Positions 11,218 to 21,460 are shown, counted from the first letter of the stretch. The stretch is 21,806 nt of DNA from Apostichopus parvimensis (GCA_000934455.1 JXUT01143082.1:1-21806); one strand, 5' to 3'. Notes: generated by a model not told the origin, from the letters alone. Made by a program: numbers and translations.

Positions 11218-11356
11218 GTCCCACACACAGACAAGACACTTGACTGTCCCACACACAGACGAGACACTTGACTGTCCCACGCACAGACGAGACACTTGAC
11301 TGTCCCACGCACAGACGAGACACTTGACTGTCCCACGCACAGACGAGACGCTTGGA
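11218..11356. repeat. 28-bp minisatellite, about 4.9 copies
   Basis: Units begin at 11218, 11246, 11274, 11302 and 11330, with core CAGACGAGACACTTGACTG. Variants are ordered along the array. Unit 1 has CACACACAGACAAG, unit 2 has CACACACAGACGAG, and units 3-5 have CACGCACAGACGAG. This suggests directional spread of a variant. Because 28 is not a multiple of 3, the minus strand stays open in more than one frame and gives spurious repetitive open frames. The units also carry most of the CpGs of this kilobase. Confidence 0.97.
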
Positions 11357-12421
11357 ATTATCTGCACTCTTGCTTGACGCAAATTGAACTGATTATTAAA
11401 ACATTAAATAATACCCATATCTGATGGTTGAGAGTAACTGTCTAATTTTAAGATGATTGTTTTTAAGTTGGATGTCTCTTAAAGGAGAAAGGAAGGATGA
11501 AACTTCTTTTCCATGACAAAATTATGGAAAGCCTGTATGTACTTGTTAGAAATACAAAAGATCTGTATAATTTACCATAAACACATCTGTAGATGATTGA
11601 AATGAATAATTTGTTTCCAATCTGTCTAAAGACCAACTTGAACATTTTTTGAACCTACAACTTCAGAACAGCTGCCTCAACAAAACTGATCGAGTCAACA
11701 GGGAAGCAATTTAATGTTTCAACAAAATCATATCTTTCTGTATATAAGTTCAAGAGACTCGGTTTAAACAAAAGAATAGTAAATTAATAAAGCTTCCGAT
11801 AAATAATTGCCATCAACTACCTTTAGAGAGAATAAACATGTTCATACATGTACACAGCAAAACCAGCTCCAAGAAATATTAATGGCATTTTTAATGTATG
11901 AAATTATGAATGGTTGCAAAAGAAAACAAAACCTATCCCAAAATTGATATTTAATCAGGAAGGGGGTGATTATTTAAATCACAAAGTCACCTCGAGAGGC
12001 TCCTCTAAGCAAAATCAATATGTATAGAATAGATGATCTATGACATAACTTGCTAATATAACCTTTTGTTAAACATTTGCATGATCACCAAATTTATAGC
12101 AACTTGGAATACAATCCAACTGCTGAAGGGAACAAACCAGATCACATTTTGGAAAGTACTGGTCAAGATTTTGTAAAACCTAAGGGAAAGAACCTAGGCT
12201 AGACAAATGACCTTTTAATCAATACAATGATTGGTTATGAGAATCCTTAGAATCCAAAAATTCACACCACAGATACCTGCAAGATTCATGATAATAAAAC
12301 CAAAGGACACAAATAGCAGGTGCAAGTGTCCAGCAGGCTTGATAGTAGATTCAGACCAAGCAGTATGTAAGTGGGCCGCAGAATTGGACCAAAGAAGGAC
12401 TCAGTGCTAAAATGTTATCGA
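11357..12421. other. no gene assigned
   Basis: AT-rich unique-looking sequence lies between the two tandem arrays. No open frame, RNA gene or regulatory pattern stands out. Confidence 0.5.
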
Positions 12422-13203
12422 CTTGAGTATGGGAGCATTAAGGTACATTTATTGGAGTGCATAGCTTACGTACCGGAGCTTTTAGGTACATTTATTTAAG
12501 TGCATAACTTTAGTACGGTAGCTTTTAGGTACATTTATTGGAGTGCATAACCTAATTACCTAAGTACTGGAGCTTTTGGGAATTTATTGAAGTGCATAAC
12601 TTTAGTACGGTAGCATTTATGTACATTTATTGAAGGGCATAACTTAAGTATGGGAGCTTTTTAGGTACATTTCTTGGAGTGCATAACCTAAGTACTGGAG
12701 CTTTTAGGTACATTTATTGGAGAGCATAACTTGAGTATGGGAGCTTTTAGGTACACTTATTGGAGAGCATAACTTAAGTATAATAGCTCTTTAGGTACAT
12801 TTATTGGAGTGCATAAACTAAGTACTGGAGCTTTTAGGTACATTTATTGGAGAGCATAACTTGAGTATGGAAGCTTTTAGGTACACTTATTGGAGAGCAT
12901 AACTTAAGTAGGGGACCTTTTTAGGTACATTTATTGGAGTGCATAAACTAAGTGCTGGAGCTTTTAGGTACATTTATTGGAGAGCATAACTTGAGTATGG
13001 GAGCTTTTAGGTACATTTATTGGAGATAATAACTCAAGTATGGTAGCTTTTAGGTACATTTATTGAAGTGCATAACGTAAGTATGAGAGCTTTTAGGTAC
13101 ATTTATTGGAGAGCATAACTTAAGTATGGTCATTTTTAGTTACATTCATTGGAGTGCATAACTTGAGAACTGGAGTTTTAAGGTACATTTATTGGAGTGC
13201 ATG
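12422..13203. repeat. 43-bp satellite-like array with 130-bp higher-order repeat
   Basis: About 17.7 copies of a 43-bp unit share the core TTTTAGGTACATTTATTGG followed by AG(T/A)GCATAAC. Monomer starts include 12434, 12477, 12520, 12571, 12612, 12655, 12699, 12742, 12785, 12829, 12872, 12915, 12959, 13002, 13045, 13088, 13131 and a partial at 13174. From 12655 to 13044 the monomers follow a strict 44+43+43 pattern, three times over. Type A has GTGCATAA(C/A)CTAAGT(A/G)CTGG, type B has GAGCATAACTTGAGTATGG, and type C has a TACACTTATTGG core in its first two copies. Copy 3 at 12520 has an 8-bp insertion, and copies at 12477 and 12571 share CTTTAGTACGGT. Most monomers carry AATAAA on the minus strand. 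Confidence 0.97.
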
Positions 13204-16200
13204 TTGTCTGGAGACAGGTATGAAGATAAATTTAATAGGAAACCCAAAACATATTGTCATGAATTGGTAGAAGCAGTCCTACATTCTGTAAAGTTCACAC
13301 AAAGTGTGCAACTACTCATCAAAACATGACAGCAAATCAAACCAACTCTCTTTCCAAGAATCACTCACTAAGACATGCAAATTTAAGAGTTCTTTTGCTT
13401 CTAATAAAATATTATGGTATCAGCATTAATTATATACAAGTAGGCCTACACATAAATTTCTTTATTATAATACATGTGACACTTCAAAGTAACACTTGAG
13501 TCTAAAATGTTGTAAACTGTTTTTGTTGCATCCACTGAGAAAGTCTCTGGTTACTCTTTAAGGTCTGTTGAAGAGATGTTTTTAAACAGGAATGAAAAAC
13601 CCTGCAACATTCAATGTAAGATCTAACTAATTGCAAAATCTTTCACTGTTTACCATATCACAACATTGACAGGAATATGAAGATTTCTATGACTGTGTTG
13701 TCTGTAAAAGTACAGCATGAGCTATACCTACATCCACTTCACCAAAACCTAGACCTTACAGTAGAACACTTCACATAGGTACATAGTTATATACAATAGC
13801 AGTGACAGCTATGTCTTTCATAATAGCTCGGAAACTTGGGAGGCAGTCATTTTACAACCCTTGGCAGACGCACATAATTATGTGGAATTTTCCTGAAAAA
13901 GGTTTGTTGAGTTATTAGTTTGCCAGCGATACAGAGTCACACTAAAAGCCTGTCTTTACTCGGGTGCTCTTTAATTCCTCACGACCATTTCTAATGAGGA
14001 ATACAGTGCACATTAATTGCTACATGATAGAATAATAACCTTTGATAAAATAGATGGATAAAAGAAAAGGAAAAGCGTTGTTGAGAGATTGTAAGGCCAA
14101 AATGAACAATTTATTAGAAAATACAACACTTTTATGATTGCCGTCTGTTCATCTGAGGTATTTTTCGCCCCGATCCAAATAACACACTTTAGTAGTAAAG
14201 TACTCTCTTGCCAAACCCTAGCAGAGTTTAATAGCAACTCCCTCCTTCACATCCTCAGCAATTGACTACAAAATGTATCGCAGAAATTGTCTTTTGACCA
14301 ATCAAAAGGAAAACACCTGTTAATCTATCCAAAATTTGTCTTGAAGATTTACAATTTCGATTCAACTGATTAATAACTACAATTGACAGTCCTGAGTAAC
14401 CAAATGTTACAAATTCACTGTTTGATTAAGGATGCAAGTTAATTCAACAATTCATGCAGATTCTGTCCTTTGTTTCCCACAATCTCCATTTTCTAGCCTG
14501 ATCTTTGTCCTTACTCACTTTTCACTTATTTATGTCAAACAATATAAAATTAAACTCCTGTTCACTTATTACTAAAATGCATTTTAAATTTTAATTTAAA
14601 TTCAAATGATATTCAGCAGCACAAATTTTAGAAAAATAAGGACATTGATAAAAGCAGTGGGAGTTGGCAATAATAGACCACCCACAAGAGACCAGCCTTC
14701 TGCTCTGCATTTAAAGATTCTTTTCATTGACTCATGAGACTTAATTATATTTAACTCGATGGATCATCTACACAGATAAACCTCAAGAAGGAGACGTTTT
14801 TGTCCTTTCTCCTCCCACAGAACATGTGGCAGACATAGCCAAGGAGAACCCATTGATGACCATTATTACTTAGTCCTTCAGTGCTCCTAATTAGATGGTA
14901 TCTTCAATAGCCCTTGCTTGTGAGAGGGTTATCTCCCAGGGGTGAGATGATCAGATCAAAGGAGATGGAGATAAATGGCTACAGACATAAAAGCAGACCT
15001 TTCCATTCTCTGAAACATTTATTACACCAACAAGGCAACTGATTATATGTCCACAAGAAACAGGAGAATGGTTTGCTGACCAGGCAGATCAAAACAGGAT
15101 TAAGAATACAGGCTACAGCCCATTAACAAACTACAATATAACACATGCAATAAAATCCTAAATTTTCCACAATTACAAAGAATCATACAGGGTCCTACTG
15201 TACTATCCAATTTTCCGATCTTTAAGTTTTTTTCATAAGGTTCCTATGTCCCAGAAATATGCTTCATTCAGTAGTTTTAAGTAATATCATGAGCCTTTTT
15301 TAGATTTCTGTGATTGTAAATTTTATGAGTTATCAAATATTGCAGCTCAAAAACTCACTACACTGCACATAATAAACTCCCCTGCAATATTAACTATGAG
15401 TCATGACATATTCGTGATATAAGAAAAAACCTTGTTCATAGGTGCATGTTCTCATTATATGCTGCATATTTTGTTGTGAATAAATTACTCTGTACTTGTT
15501 TCTTGCTAAAACTGAGGAAATGTGAAAATCTTCCCCTATAGAATACAAAAAATGTCACTTTATTCCTTTAAACACCATGCACTAAGCAATGTGGCTTACA
15601 ATATTTTTTTCAAATATTAAAATGAAAACAAACTTATTAAAACTAATAATTAATGATGTTAAATCCACAAGTACAGTACAAGTACAGAAGAGATCCTAGA
15701 TACACTGCACTTTTCCTTGGTAAAACAACTGAATCAAGTTGGGAAAAGACTCGCAAACTTTGTGAGATTCCCAAAATACGAAAGCTTGCAGGTCTATCTT
15801 ATTCAAACTAAAACATTACAGACGTAAATATGAATACACACTGCACATTCTTTTTTAAACATTTCATAAATTTAGCACTCAACAAGTTTATTTAAACCCA
15901 TTGCAAGAGTTATAACAGTACTTTGATAATCTGTTTCTTATTACTTCTCCCAAAATTTTGAACAAAAAATAAAAAGTGGATAGCAAAACAGACAGAAATG
16001 TGACTCAAAATCATGTATACAGAAATGAAAAGATCAGAGAAATTTGATTTGAAATATTTTGTCATGGATACCACAAAGAGGTTAAAATTTGACTTGGATT
16101 AGAAATCCTAATGTTAGATTAAGCCTAACAAGTTTGACTTAGGCACAAACACAACTACCAATAATTCATGAACAATCTGAAGTGAATACCTATTTGAGAG

Positions 16201-16740
16201 GGGCTTAAATTATGGATCATGTGTTCCTCTTTTATTGGTTATAGCCGACTTTTCTCTCAACTTCTCTTTTAATACTGTAGAACACTATGTCAGTAAGTGC
16301 CTGTAACTTTTGAATATAAGAAATATTTTGCAGAATTGTTTTCTTTTTTGTAAGTGATTTGCAACTAACTAAATATGTACTGACAGCAGCAGTTTGAGTT
16401 TTGTTAATAAGTGTTCAAATATTCAGTTAGTAATATATTACCAAACCTAACCACCATTACCCAAAATGAGATCAAAATTAACTGAATAACATCGCCCTCA
16501 AATGATTAAAACTTAATTTGGTCCAGGCAATCATTCAGCATTTGTATAAAGAAAACCCAGAAAGGATCCCAAACATTTAAAGAGTTTTGAATTTTCTTCA
16601 TTGGTTGAGGTGACACTTTCCAAATTTGCTAGCCATGCTAATGAACTGCATTTTGCAAGGGAATTTCAGTATGAGATACTGTCCTTACCAAAAACTCAAC
16701 TAATATCAAAAATATAAATTGCTTTCTTTAGAGAGTAAAA
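13204..16740. other. no gene assigned
   Basis: This is AT-rich, CpG-poor sequence. A splice-acceptor-like site and short open segment at 14805-14890 (plus strand) are discussed under findings. I see no repeat array, RNA gene or longer open frame. Confidence 0.5.
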
Positions 16741-17154
16741 GAGAACCATGGCTGAGATAAATTGCTTACCTACATTTGCTCATCAACCTGAAAACCTGAA
16801 CCGGTGTACACCAGAACGACAAATGAACAAGAATCTACCACCTTCTCAAAAATATATGGAATAGTTGATACCGTCACAAATTTTGTTGTTAAATAAGTAC
16901 TGGTAATGTGAGTCAGAATAAGAAGGCGTTATTTCTCAGAACAAACGGCCCATACTGCAAGGATCCCAAGTACTGCAAATTTACGGTGGAATAGTGTAAC
17001 ACCGGAAAACAACATTTTCGTTGCTACGAAGCATGAATTCTGACAAACAGATGCGGTACAGAGCTTGGCACGCAAACTCGTTTTCTGATGTAAGATGTAA
17101 GCAGTGCCTACCAGTACTTTTACACCAATACCAGGATTTTTCTTTATTACTTAC

Positions 17155-17180
17155 GTAGGGACTTTGTAACCTTCAGTCAT
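17155..17180 (-). CDS. possible first coding exon, minus strand
   Basis: On the minus strand an ATG with G at -3 opens MTEGYKVP plus two bases of a next codon. It runs directly into a perfect GTAAGT donor (plus-strand positions 17149-17154). The frame is open for about 40 codons upstream of the ATG, so the exon could also be longer and internal. It lies just on the CpG-rich side of the density boundary, where a minus-strand gene start would be expected. The segment is very short, and an ATG near a good donor can occur by chance. The protein is not identified. Confidence 0.2.
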
Positions 17181-17460
17181 CACTACTGGTGAAGAAGATG
17201 AGATGGCGTAAATAGTACAAGTAACTTTAAAGTTCAAAGCTTTTACTAAAATCCCATGTTTTTGTCGAACTAACTTAATGTGCCCCGCAGGCCTCAGCCA
17301 CTCTTACTAATGAAGGCCTGTATCTAAATGAAACATTTTGTGAACTGTTAGGTTCCTAGCCAATACAAAATAATACATGGCTTCATCATGTGTTGTTCCA
17401 GAAATGACAAAGCTTTGATAATTTTGATGAACCTTTTAACAGGGTAGAAAATGATAAAGA

Positions 17461-17640
17461 GGGCGTTGTTGTCAAGTGGTTAAGCAGTGGACTTGTGACC
17501 TAAGGATAACAGTTCGATTCCTGGCCATATCATTGCGTTGTGTCCTTGGGCAAGGCATTTTATCTCCATTGCCTCTGGAGTCTAAACCCAGGTGTATAAA
17601 TGGGGACTTGCGAGGTAACTTGTAAATATAGTTAGCCCAC
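17461..17640 (+). mobile_element. tRNA-derived SINE
   Basis: The head looks like a class II (Ser/Leu-type) tRNA. An RNA polymerase III box A (TTGTCAAGTGG, 17469-17479) is followed 31 bases later by box B (AGTTCGATTCC, 17511-17521). A tRNA-unrelated body follows with GTTGTGTCCTTGGGCAAGGC at 17537-17556 and CCAGGTGTATAAATGG at about 17589-17604. From memory, this type of central block recurs in SINEs of marine deuterostomes, so the copy is old but recognisable. The 3' end is uncertain: no tail repeat or target-site duplication is obvious, and the element may be 5' or 3' trimmed. A plain tRNA gene is ruled out by the missing acceptor pairing and degraded anticodon arm. Confidence 0.85.
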
Positions 17641-19130
17641 ATTACAACTAAATCTAATATTATTTATTTTGGGCGACAAATTAGACAAAGCCTAATATTG
17701 GCATTATGATCATGAGAATAGCCTAAGCTAACTTAAAAGTAGCCGACTAGACGTAACGTTAGGCTAGGCTGAAAATGAATAAGTTCAGGTTATAGAAATA
17801 GCACATAGGCCTAAGTTAGTGCAACAACAGACTGCAGTGTGTGAGTGGTGTTGTTATCCAAGACCTGTCACATCAGCAAATGTGTTAAGAATAAGAGACG
17901 TCAGGCACAACTAATTTATGATATATGACAAATACATTGACAACCTACTGAATTCTGCGCCTCAAAAATACAGCGAATGCCATTAATACTGTCTACTTTC
18001 TATCCACGTCGCTGGTTTCTGAGTACTAACTCAAGCTAACCTACATAAACACCATCTGCAGTGACTCCGATGTTCCATCATCAATTATATGATCAGGACC
18101 ACCAGATTACCCTGTTCGACCGTGGTGTAAGAACGTTATTTGTCCACTTAATATAACGGAAAGTACGAAATATTTACCAAGTTTTCAACTCCAAATAATG
18201 CCTGCTGTCTTCGACCGATAGTATTAGAGTGATCCAAAGTGTTAATAATCCATTACTTGGAGGATAAGAATAGGGAAAAGTTAACTTTTAGACTACTTCT
18301 CTCGTCGCTACTCTTTTGTTAATTGAACTCAGACTGTGTCGCGGAAACTCTGTATACGTACGTGCGCTTGCACTATAAAGAAGTTCTATGTACGTGTTAA
18401 CGTATACAGTTATGTTGAATACGGTGTGTGTGCATAAATACATATGTGCCAACCACGATGTTGACGTTTGAGCCGAATCACGCATGCTCACTGAGTTGTA
18501 GCGTGCAAGTTTCAGAAGAATGGCCCATTTTTTTAAAGGGGGGAATGATTACTTTTCTAGCAGAGCTAATGCAAATTTGAAATGGTCTATTGACAATTTA
18601 GTTAATGTGTTCATTAGGAAATGTTTAACTCAACTTTTCCTAGTGGGAAAGTGAAGAAAAACTGTAGACAATAAATATTATGACATTGATGGTACATTGA
18701 TCTTGAACGATTGCTACCTGAAGAAAACCCATCTGAATGCTTGAATGTAACATTTTTTTATATTCAAGGGAGGATATTCGAATGTGAGTTCTTCCAAAAT
18801 TACTTTTCTTTGACGAATTTGTCCTTCAATTAAAGTTCTTCTATGAATAAGGAGGTACCAAATTTCATATTTCCAATATTAGTTACTGAGAATCGTAGTT
18901 ACATGATGCCCATGGAAAATAAGGCAAAGCTTTAATATGCGTGTATAATGGAACTTTCCATAATATTTTCATTATCTATTTTACATATTGATATGAAATT
19001 ACTCAAGTTAGGACATTTAAAAAGTAACAGAGAACTGACAAAAAATTGGTATATTTTCGAAATGATTCTTCAACTCGATGTGCGAATTTCTCAGCCAATT
19101 TCTCACTTAAGACTTTTGCAGGTGGGTTAG
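17641..19130. promoter_or_regulatory. CpG-dense non-coding stretch, possible promoter of minus-strand gene
   Basis: CpG is densest around 18,060-18,500 (about 24 in 440 bases). On the minus strand a TTG|GTAAAT donor-like site at about 18,173-18,181 could end a non-coding first exon. A TATAAAG at about 18,373 on the plus strand is the only TATA-like element there. No open frame exceeds 67 codons. GCCTAA/TTAGGC-type words are frequent near 17,680-17,815. A promoter role is inference from the CpG pattern. Confidence 0.22.
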
Positions 19131-19164
19131 ATGGGGGCGTAGGTGTGCATTTATTAGCCAGTTA

Positions 19165-19250
19165 ATTGCTACCCACCCGTGCTTCGGGTGTACTGTCATG
19201 GAAATCGCCCACGGGATGACTCAAACGTGTCGCCCTGCTTCGTTCGACTG
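19165..19250. other. short GC-rich patch with hairpin
   Basis: This patch is markedly GC- and CpG-rich compared with its flanks. It contains CACCCG-TGCTT-CGGGTG, a 6-bp stem with a 5-base loop. It might be a remnant of a mobile element or a conserved non-coding piece. It has no coding frame of note, and I do not recognise it. Confidence 0.4.
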
Positions 19251-19934
19251 ATTATGGTAATACCATGTAAATAAATAATTTGCATATGATAAAGTGAGAG
19301 ATGTTTTCGATGTAGGCACCGCCTTCTCCGTATACCATTGCCATTTCACGGTAGTTCTATGTAAATTGTTCACCTACGATATAGTATAGTTGGAGTGAAA
19401 CTTAAAATTTATAAGGTTACGATGAACGAATTAACACTACAAAAATGCTGCCCACATCGACGCGAGGAATTGTGGGGACCGTTTACCTAACGGATCAAGT
19501 GAAGTGTCTATTTCTGCGGGTAATTTAGCACTGAGATTATGTAGAATTTGCCTAATTGCCGACAAAAATAGACATTTGAAACAATATTAAAAGTCATCAT
19601 TTGGTTGAATATGTCACTGAATCGAAGAATAAAATATCCATTAGTTGATAAAGCTTTAAGATGTTCAGTACTGGTTCCAAAGTTAACAAGCTAAAAATGC
19701 TAAAAGTTTCCAACAGTCTCTTCCCGGAGTTTCCGACTCTCATTAGTTATTCCGAGACATAAAGGAGTTTTTAAATGAGACAGTTAATTATCTCAGTGAG
19801 ACAAAATGCTTCGATGGTGGCAGTAATATTGCTTCTTAAAATCTTAGTAGCAGTGACCATTTTCTGACTTTCTAGCACATTTCTGGACAAAAAAAGATAA
19901 CCTTGGTCCAACTTATATACATTCATTTCCAGAT

Positions 19935-19969
19935 GATGCATGTATGTACTGATAACATACATGTGCATC
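19935..19969. other. long imperfect hairpin
   Basis: GATGCATGTATGT and ACATACATGTGCATC pair over 13 bp with one 2-base bulge, closed by the 7-base loop ACTGATA. The arms are too short for a typical microRNA precursor. It could be a protein-binding inverted repeat or chance in a TGCA-rich context. Confidence 0.75.
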
Positions 19970-20138
19970 AGAGGATCCTTGGTGGATGGAGATGGCACTG
20001 GATCGTCGGTATACCTCCCTTCTGAGAGGGAACTGTATGCACGAATGGCTTATTTAAAGGCGATAGGTGGTCTCACTGTATCACGGACGTACATGATTTA
20101 GCATATAGGAGTACGGTATAGCCTCATTTCTGACGAGA

Positions 20139-20175
20139 GGGGGGGGGCAGCCCTGGGACCAGGGGAGAGTATGGG
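20139..20175 (+). other. canonical G-quadruplex motif
   Basis: A nine-G run, then GGG, GGGG and GGG are separated by loops of 7, 4 and 7 bases, which satisfies the G3+N1-7 rule. It lies in the CpG-rich block about 1.5 kb upstream of the candidate plus-strand start. Flanking sequence shows no gene. Confidence 0.8.
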
Positions 20176-20798
20176 ACTCGCAGGATAATGTGGGCTAATG
20201 AATAATGTAGTGTCATTTTCGTAATGTTAAAGACAAATGAAGGCTTCAAAAGGAGGGTCCAGCTGACATATTGTTGCCAATGGTAGGCCCATATACTAGT
20301 GTATTGTTAAAACCAAAATGTTTGCATCCTGAACCATAACTGTGTTCTTTATAAACTTCACTTTTCGCCATTTGCATCTTAATGATCTCTCAAGGAATAT
20401 CCGATGAAACAGTCTCTGTTAGAGAAAATACTTTAAAATTCACAGTTATATTATATGTTATTAATAGTCTATATGTACTGGAATATATATCTCTCTTTAA
20501 GTTTTGGTTCACCAATTGTCCAAATTCATACACAAAATGCTAAATAGGCAATGCCGTAGATATATATATAGATCGTCATTTTTTTTTACAATTGACTGCA
20601 TCTCAGATGCTCTCACAGACTCACTGTCTCTTGCTTTCTCTCGTCATCCAGAAATGCACCTGCTTCTCCGCTTTGATGAAATGGAGCATACGTGATAAAT
20701 AGGAAACGTTCTATCGTATCCGCCCGCTGTAGTATATAGCACTATAGAGAGTTATTCCTAAGGCACGCTGTGTTTCATGTTAGACACTGAATGAGAGA
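20176..20798. other. no gene assigned
   Basis: AT-rich sequence with a short (TA)5 run at about 20561-20570. Open frames do not exceed 63 codons, and nothing suggests a gene. Confidence 0.5.
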
Positions 20799-20804
20799 CA
20801 CGTG
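20799..20804. promoter_or_regulatory. E-box CACGTG (1 of 3)
   Basis: The palindromic CACGTG is followed by AT, giving ACACGTGATC. It is about 890 bases upstream of the candidate start at 21691. bHLH-ZIP factors such as USF, MYC/MAX and MITF/TFE bind this core. I saw no CACGTG in the first 20.7 kb. Confidence 0.4.
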
Positions 20805-21037
20805 ATCAACATCTGGTGAAATGATGAAGTGATCCATGAGTGTGTGTTATGGTAAACCTATACTCATCCATCATTAGACGATAACCAAAACATTGCTTGG
20901 TCAATGTTAACTGTACGTTCTGTTTATAGTATATCTGCAGGTTTTTTTGTTACCTACGAAGTAAACGCAGTAAAGAGGCCTACCAACTTTTAACCTAGAC
21001 CATATATGTTTATAGAATTTATTATCTTCCGATGGGA

Positions 21038-21043
21038 CACGTG
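21038..21043. promoter_or_regulatory. E-box CACGTG (2 of 3)
   Basis: The same extended form, ACACGTGAT, lies 11 bases before the TGACGTAA element at 21054. Close pairing of an E-box with a CRE-like site is common in animal promoters, but binding is not shown. Confidence 0.4.
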
Positions 21044-21053
21044 ATACCTCAAG

Positions 21054-21061
21054 TGACGTAA
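21054..21061 (+). promoter_or_regulatory. CRE/ATF-like TGACGTAA
   Basis: TGACGTAA matches the CREB/ATF and PAR-bZIP site family. A further ACGTCAT half-site lies at 21068-21074. The extended word GTGACGTAACA recurs in inverse orientation at 21202-21212. Confidence 0.4.
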
Positions 21062-21203
21062 CATGCACGTCATTTCATATATCAAAGGTCATTTTTAAGA
21101 AAAATCACCCAAGATAGAGCATGAGTACGAAAAAAAATATGAACCACTCTCAACCCCAGTCCCCTTACATTGACACTATATAATCGCGTATGTTCATGAT
21201 GTG

Positions 21204-21211
21204 TTACGTCA
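21204..21211 (-). promoter_or_regulatory. CRE/ATF-like TTACGTCA (inverse copy)
   Basis: This is the reverse complement of the element at 21054. The identity extends to 11 bases and the centres are about 150 bases apart. It lies about 480 bases upstream of the candidate start codon. Confidence 0.4.
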
Positions 21212-21460
21212 CATCATACATAGGTAGCCACACTGTTCTGGTAGTTAGGGGTCCTCCGTCTTAATTCGAGTAACGTTAGAGACCCCTGTATAGAAAAACC
21301 ACGCGATCTCCCAACAATGGTCGGACCGGGTGCACAAACACACACACATCAATAAGTCTATATCGATCGACTTCCAAGGGAGAGTAAAAGGTTTTCTCTT
21401 GCACTGTAGAAATATTTGAAGAGAGACAGAGTTAATACAATACAGCGACAGGTACATAAA

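Larger units (their letters stand above)
1..16800. other. CpG-depleted, intron-like block
   Basis: CpG dinucleotides were counted by hand in ~1-kb bins. They stay between about 2 and 14 per kb here, averaging about 7-8, and much of the upper range comes from small clusters and from the 28-bp minisatellite. The block is AT-rich and has no long open frame. It contains most of the tandem repeats and the candidate minus-strand exons. The simplest reading is non-coding gene body (introns) that has lost CpG through germline methylation and deamination. An old methylated intergenic block would look the same. Apart from the separately listed features, 1-7281 and 13204-16740 hold nothing I can assign. 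Confidence 0.6.

Noticed and set aside
11142..11382. Two minus-strand repetitive frames over the minisatellite
   Set aside because: The 28-bp unit has no stop in several frames and is not a multiple of three, so the repetitive peptide is an artefact.
12422..13203. CRISPR-like array
   Set aside because: Repeats are contiguous 43-bp monomers without unique spacers, in eukaryotic DNA.
17461..17530. Functional tRNA gene
   Set aside because: Box A and B are present, but the acceptor stem does not pair and a SINE body follows directly.
18459..18581. 40-codon plus frame downstream of a TATAAAG word
   Set aside because: It has no domain, a weak start context and no splice signal; chance is the simplest reading.
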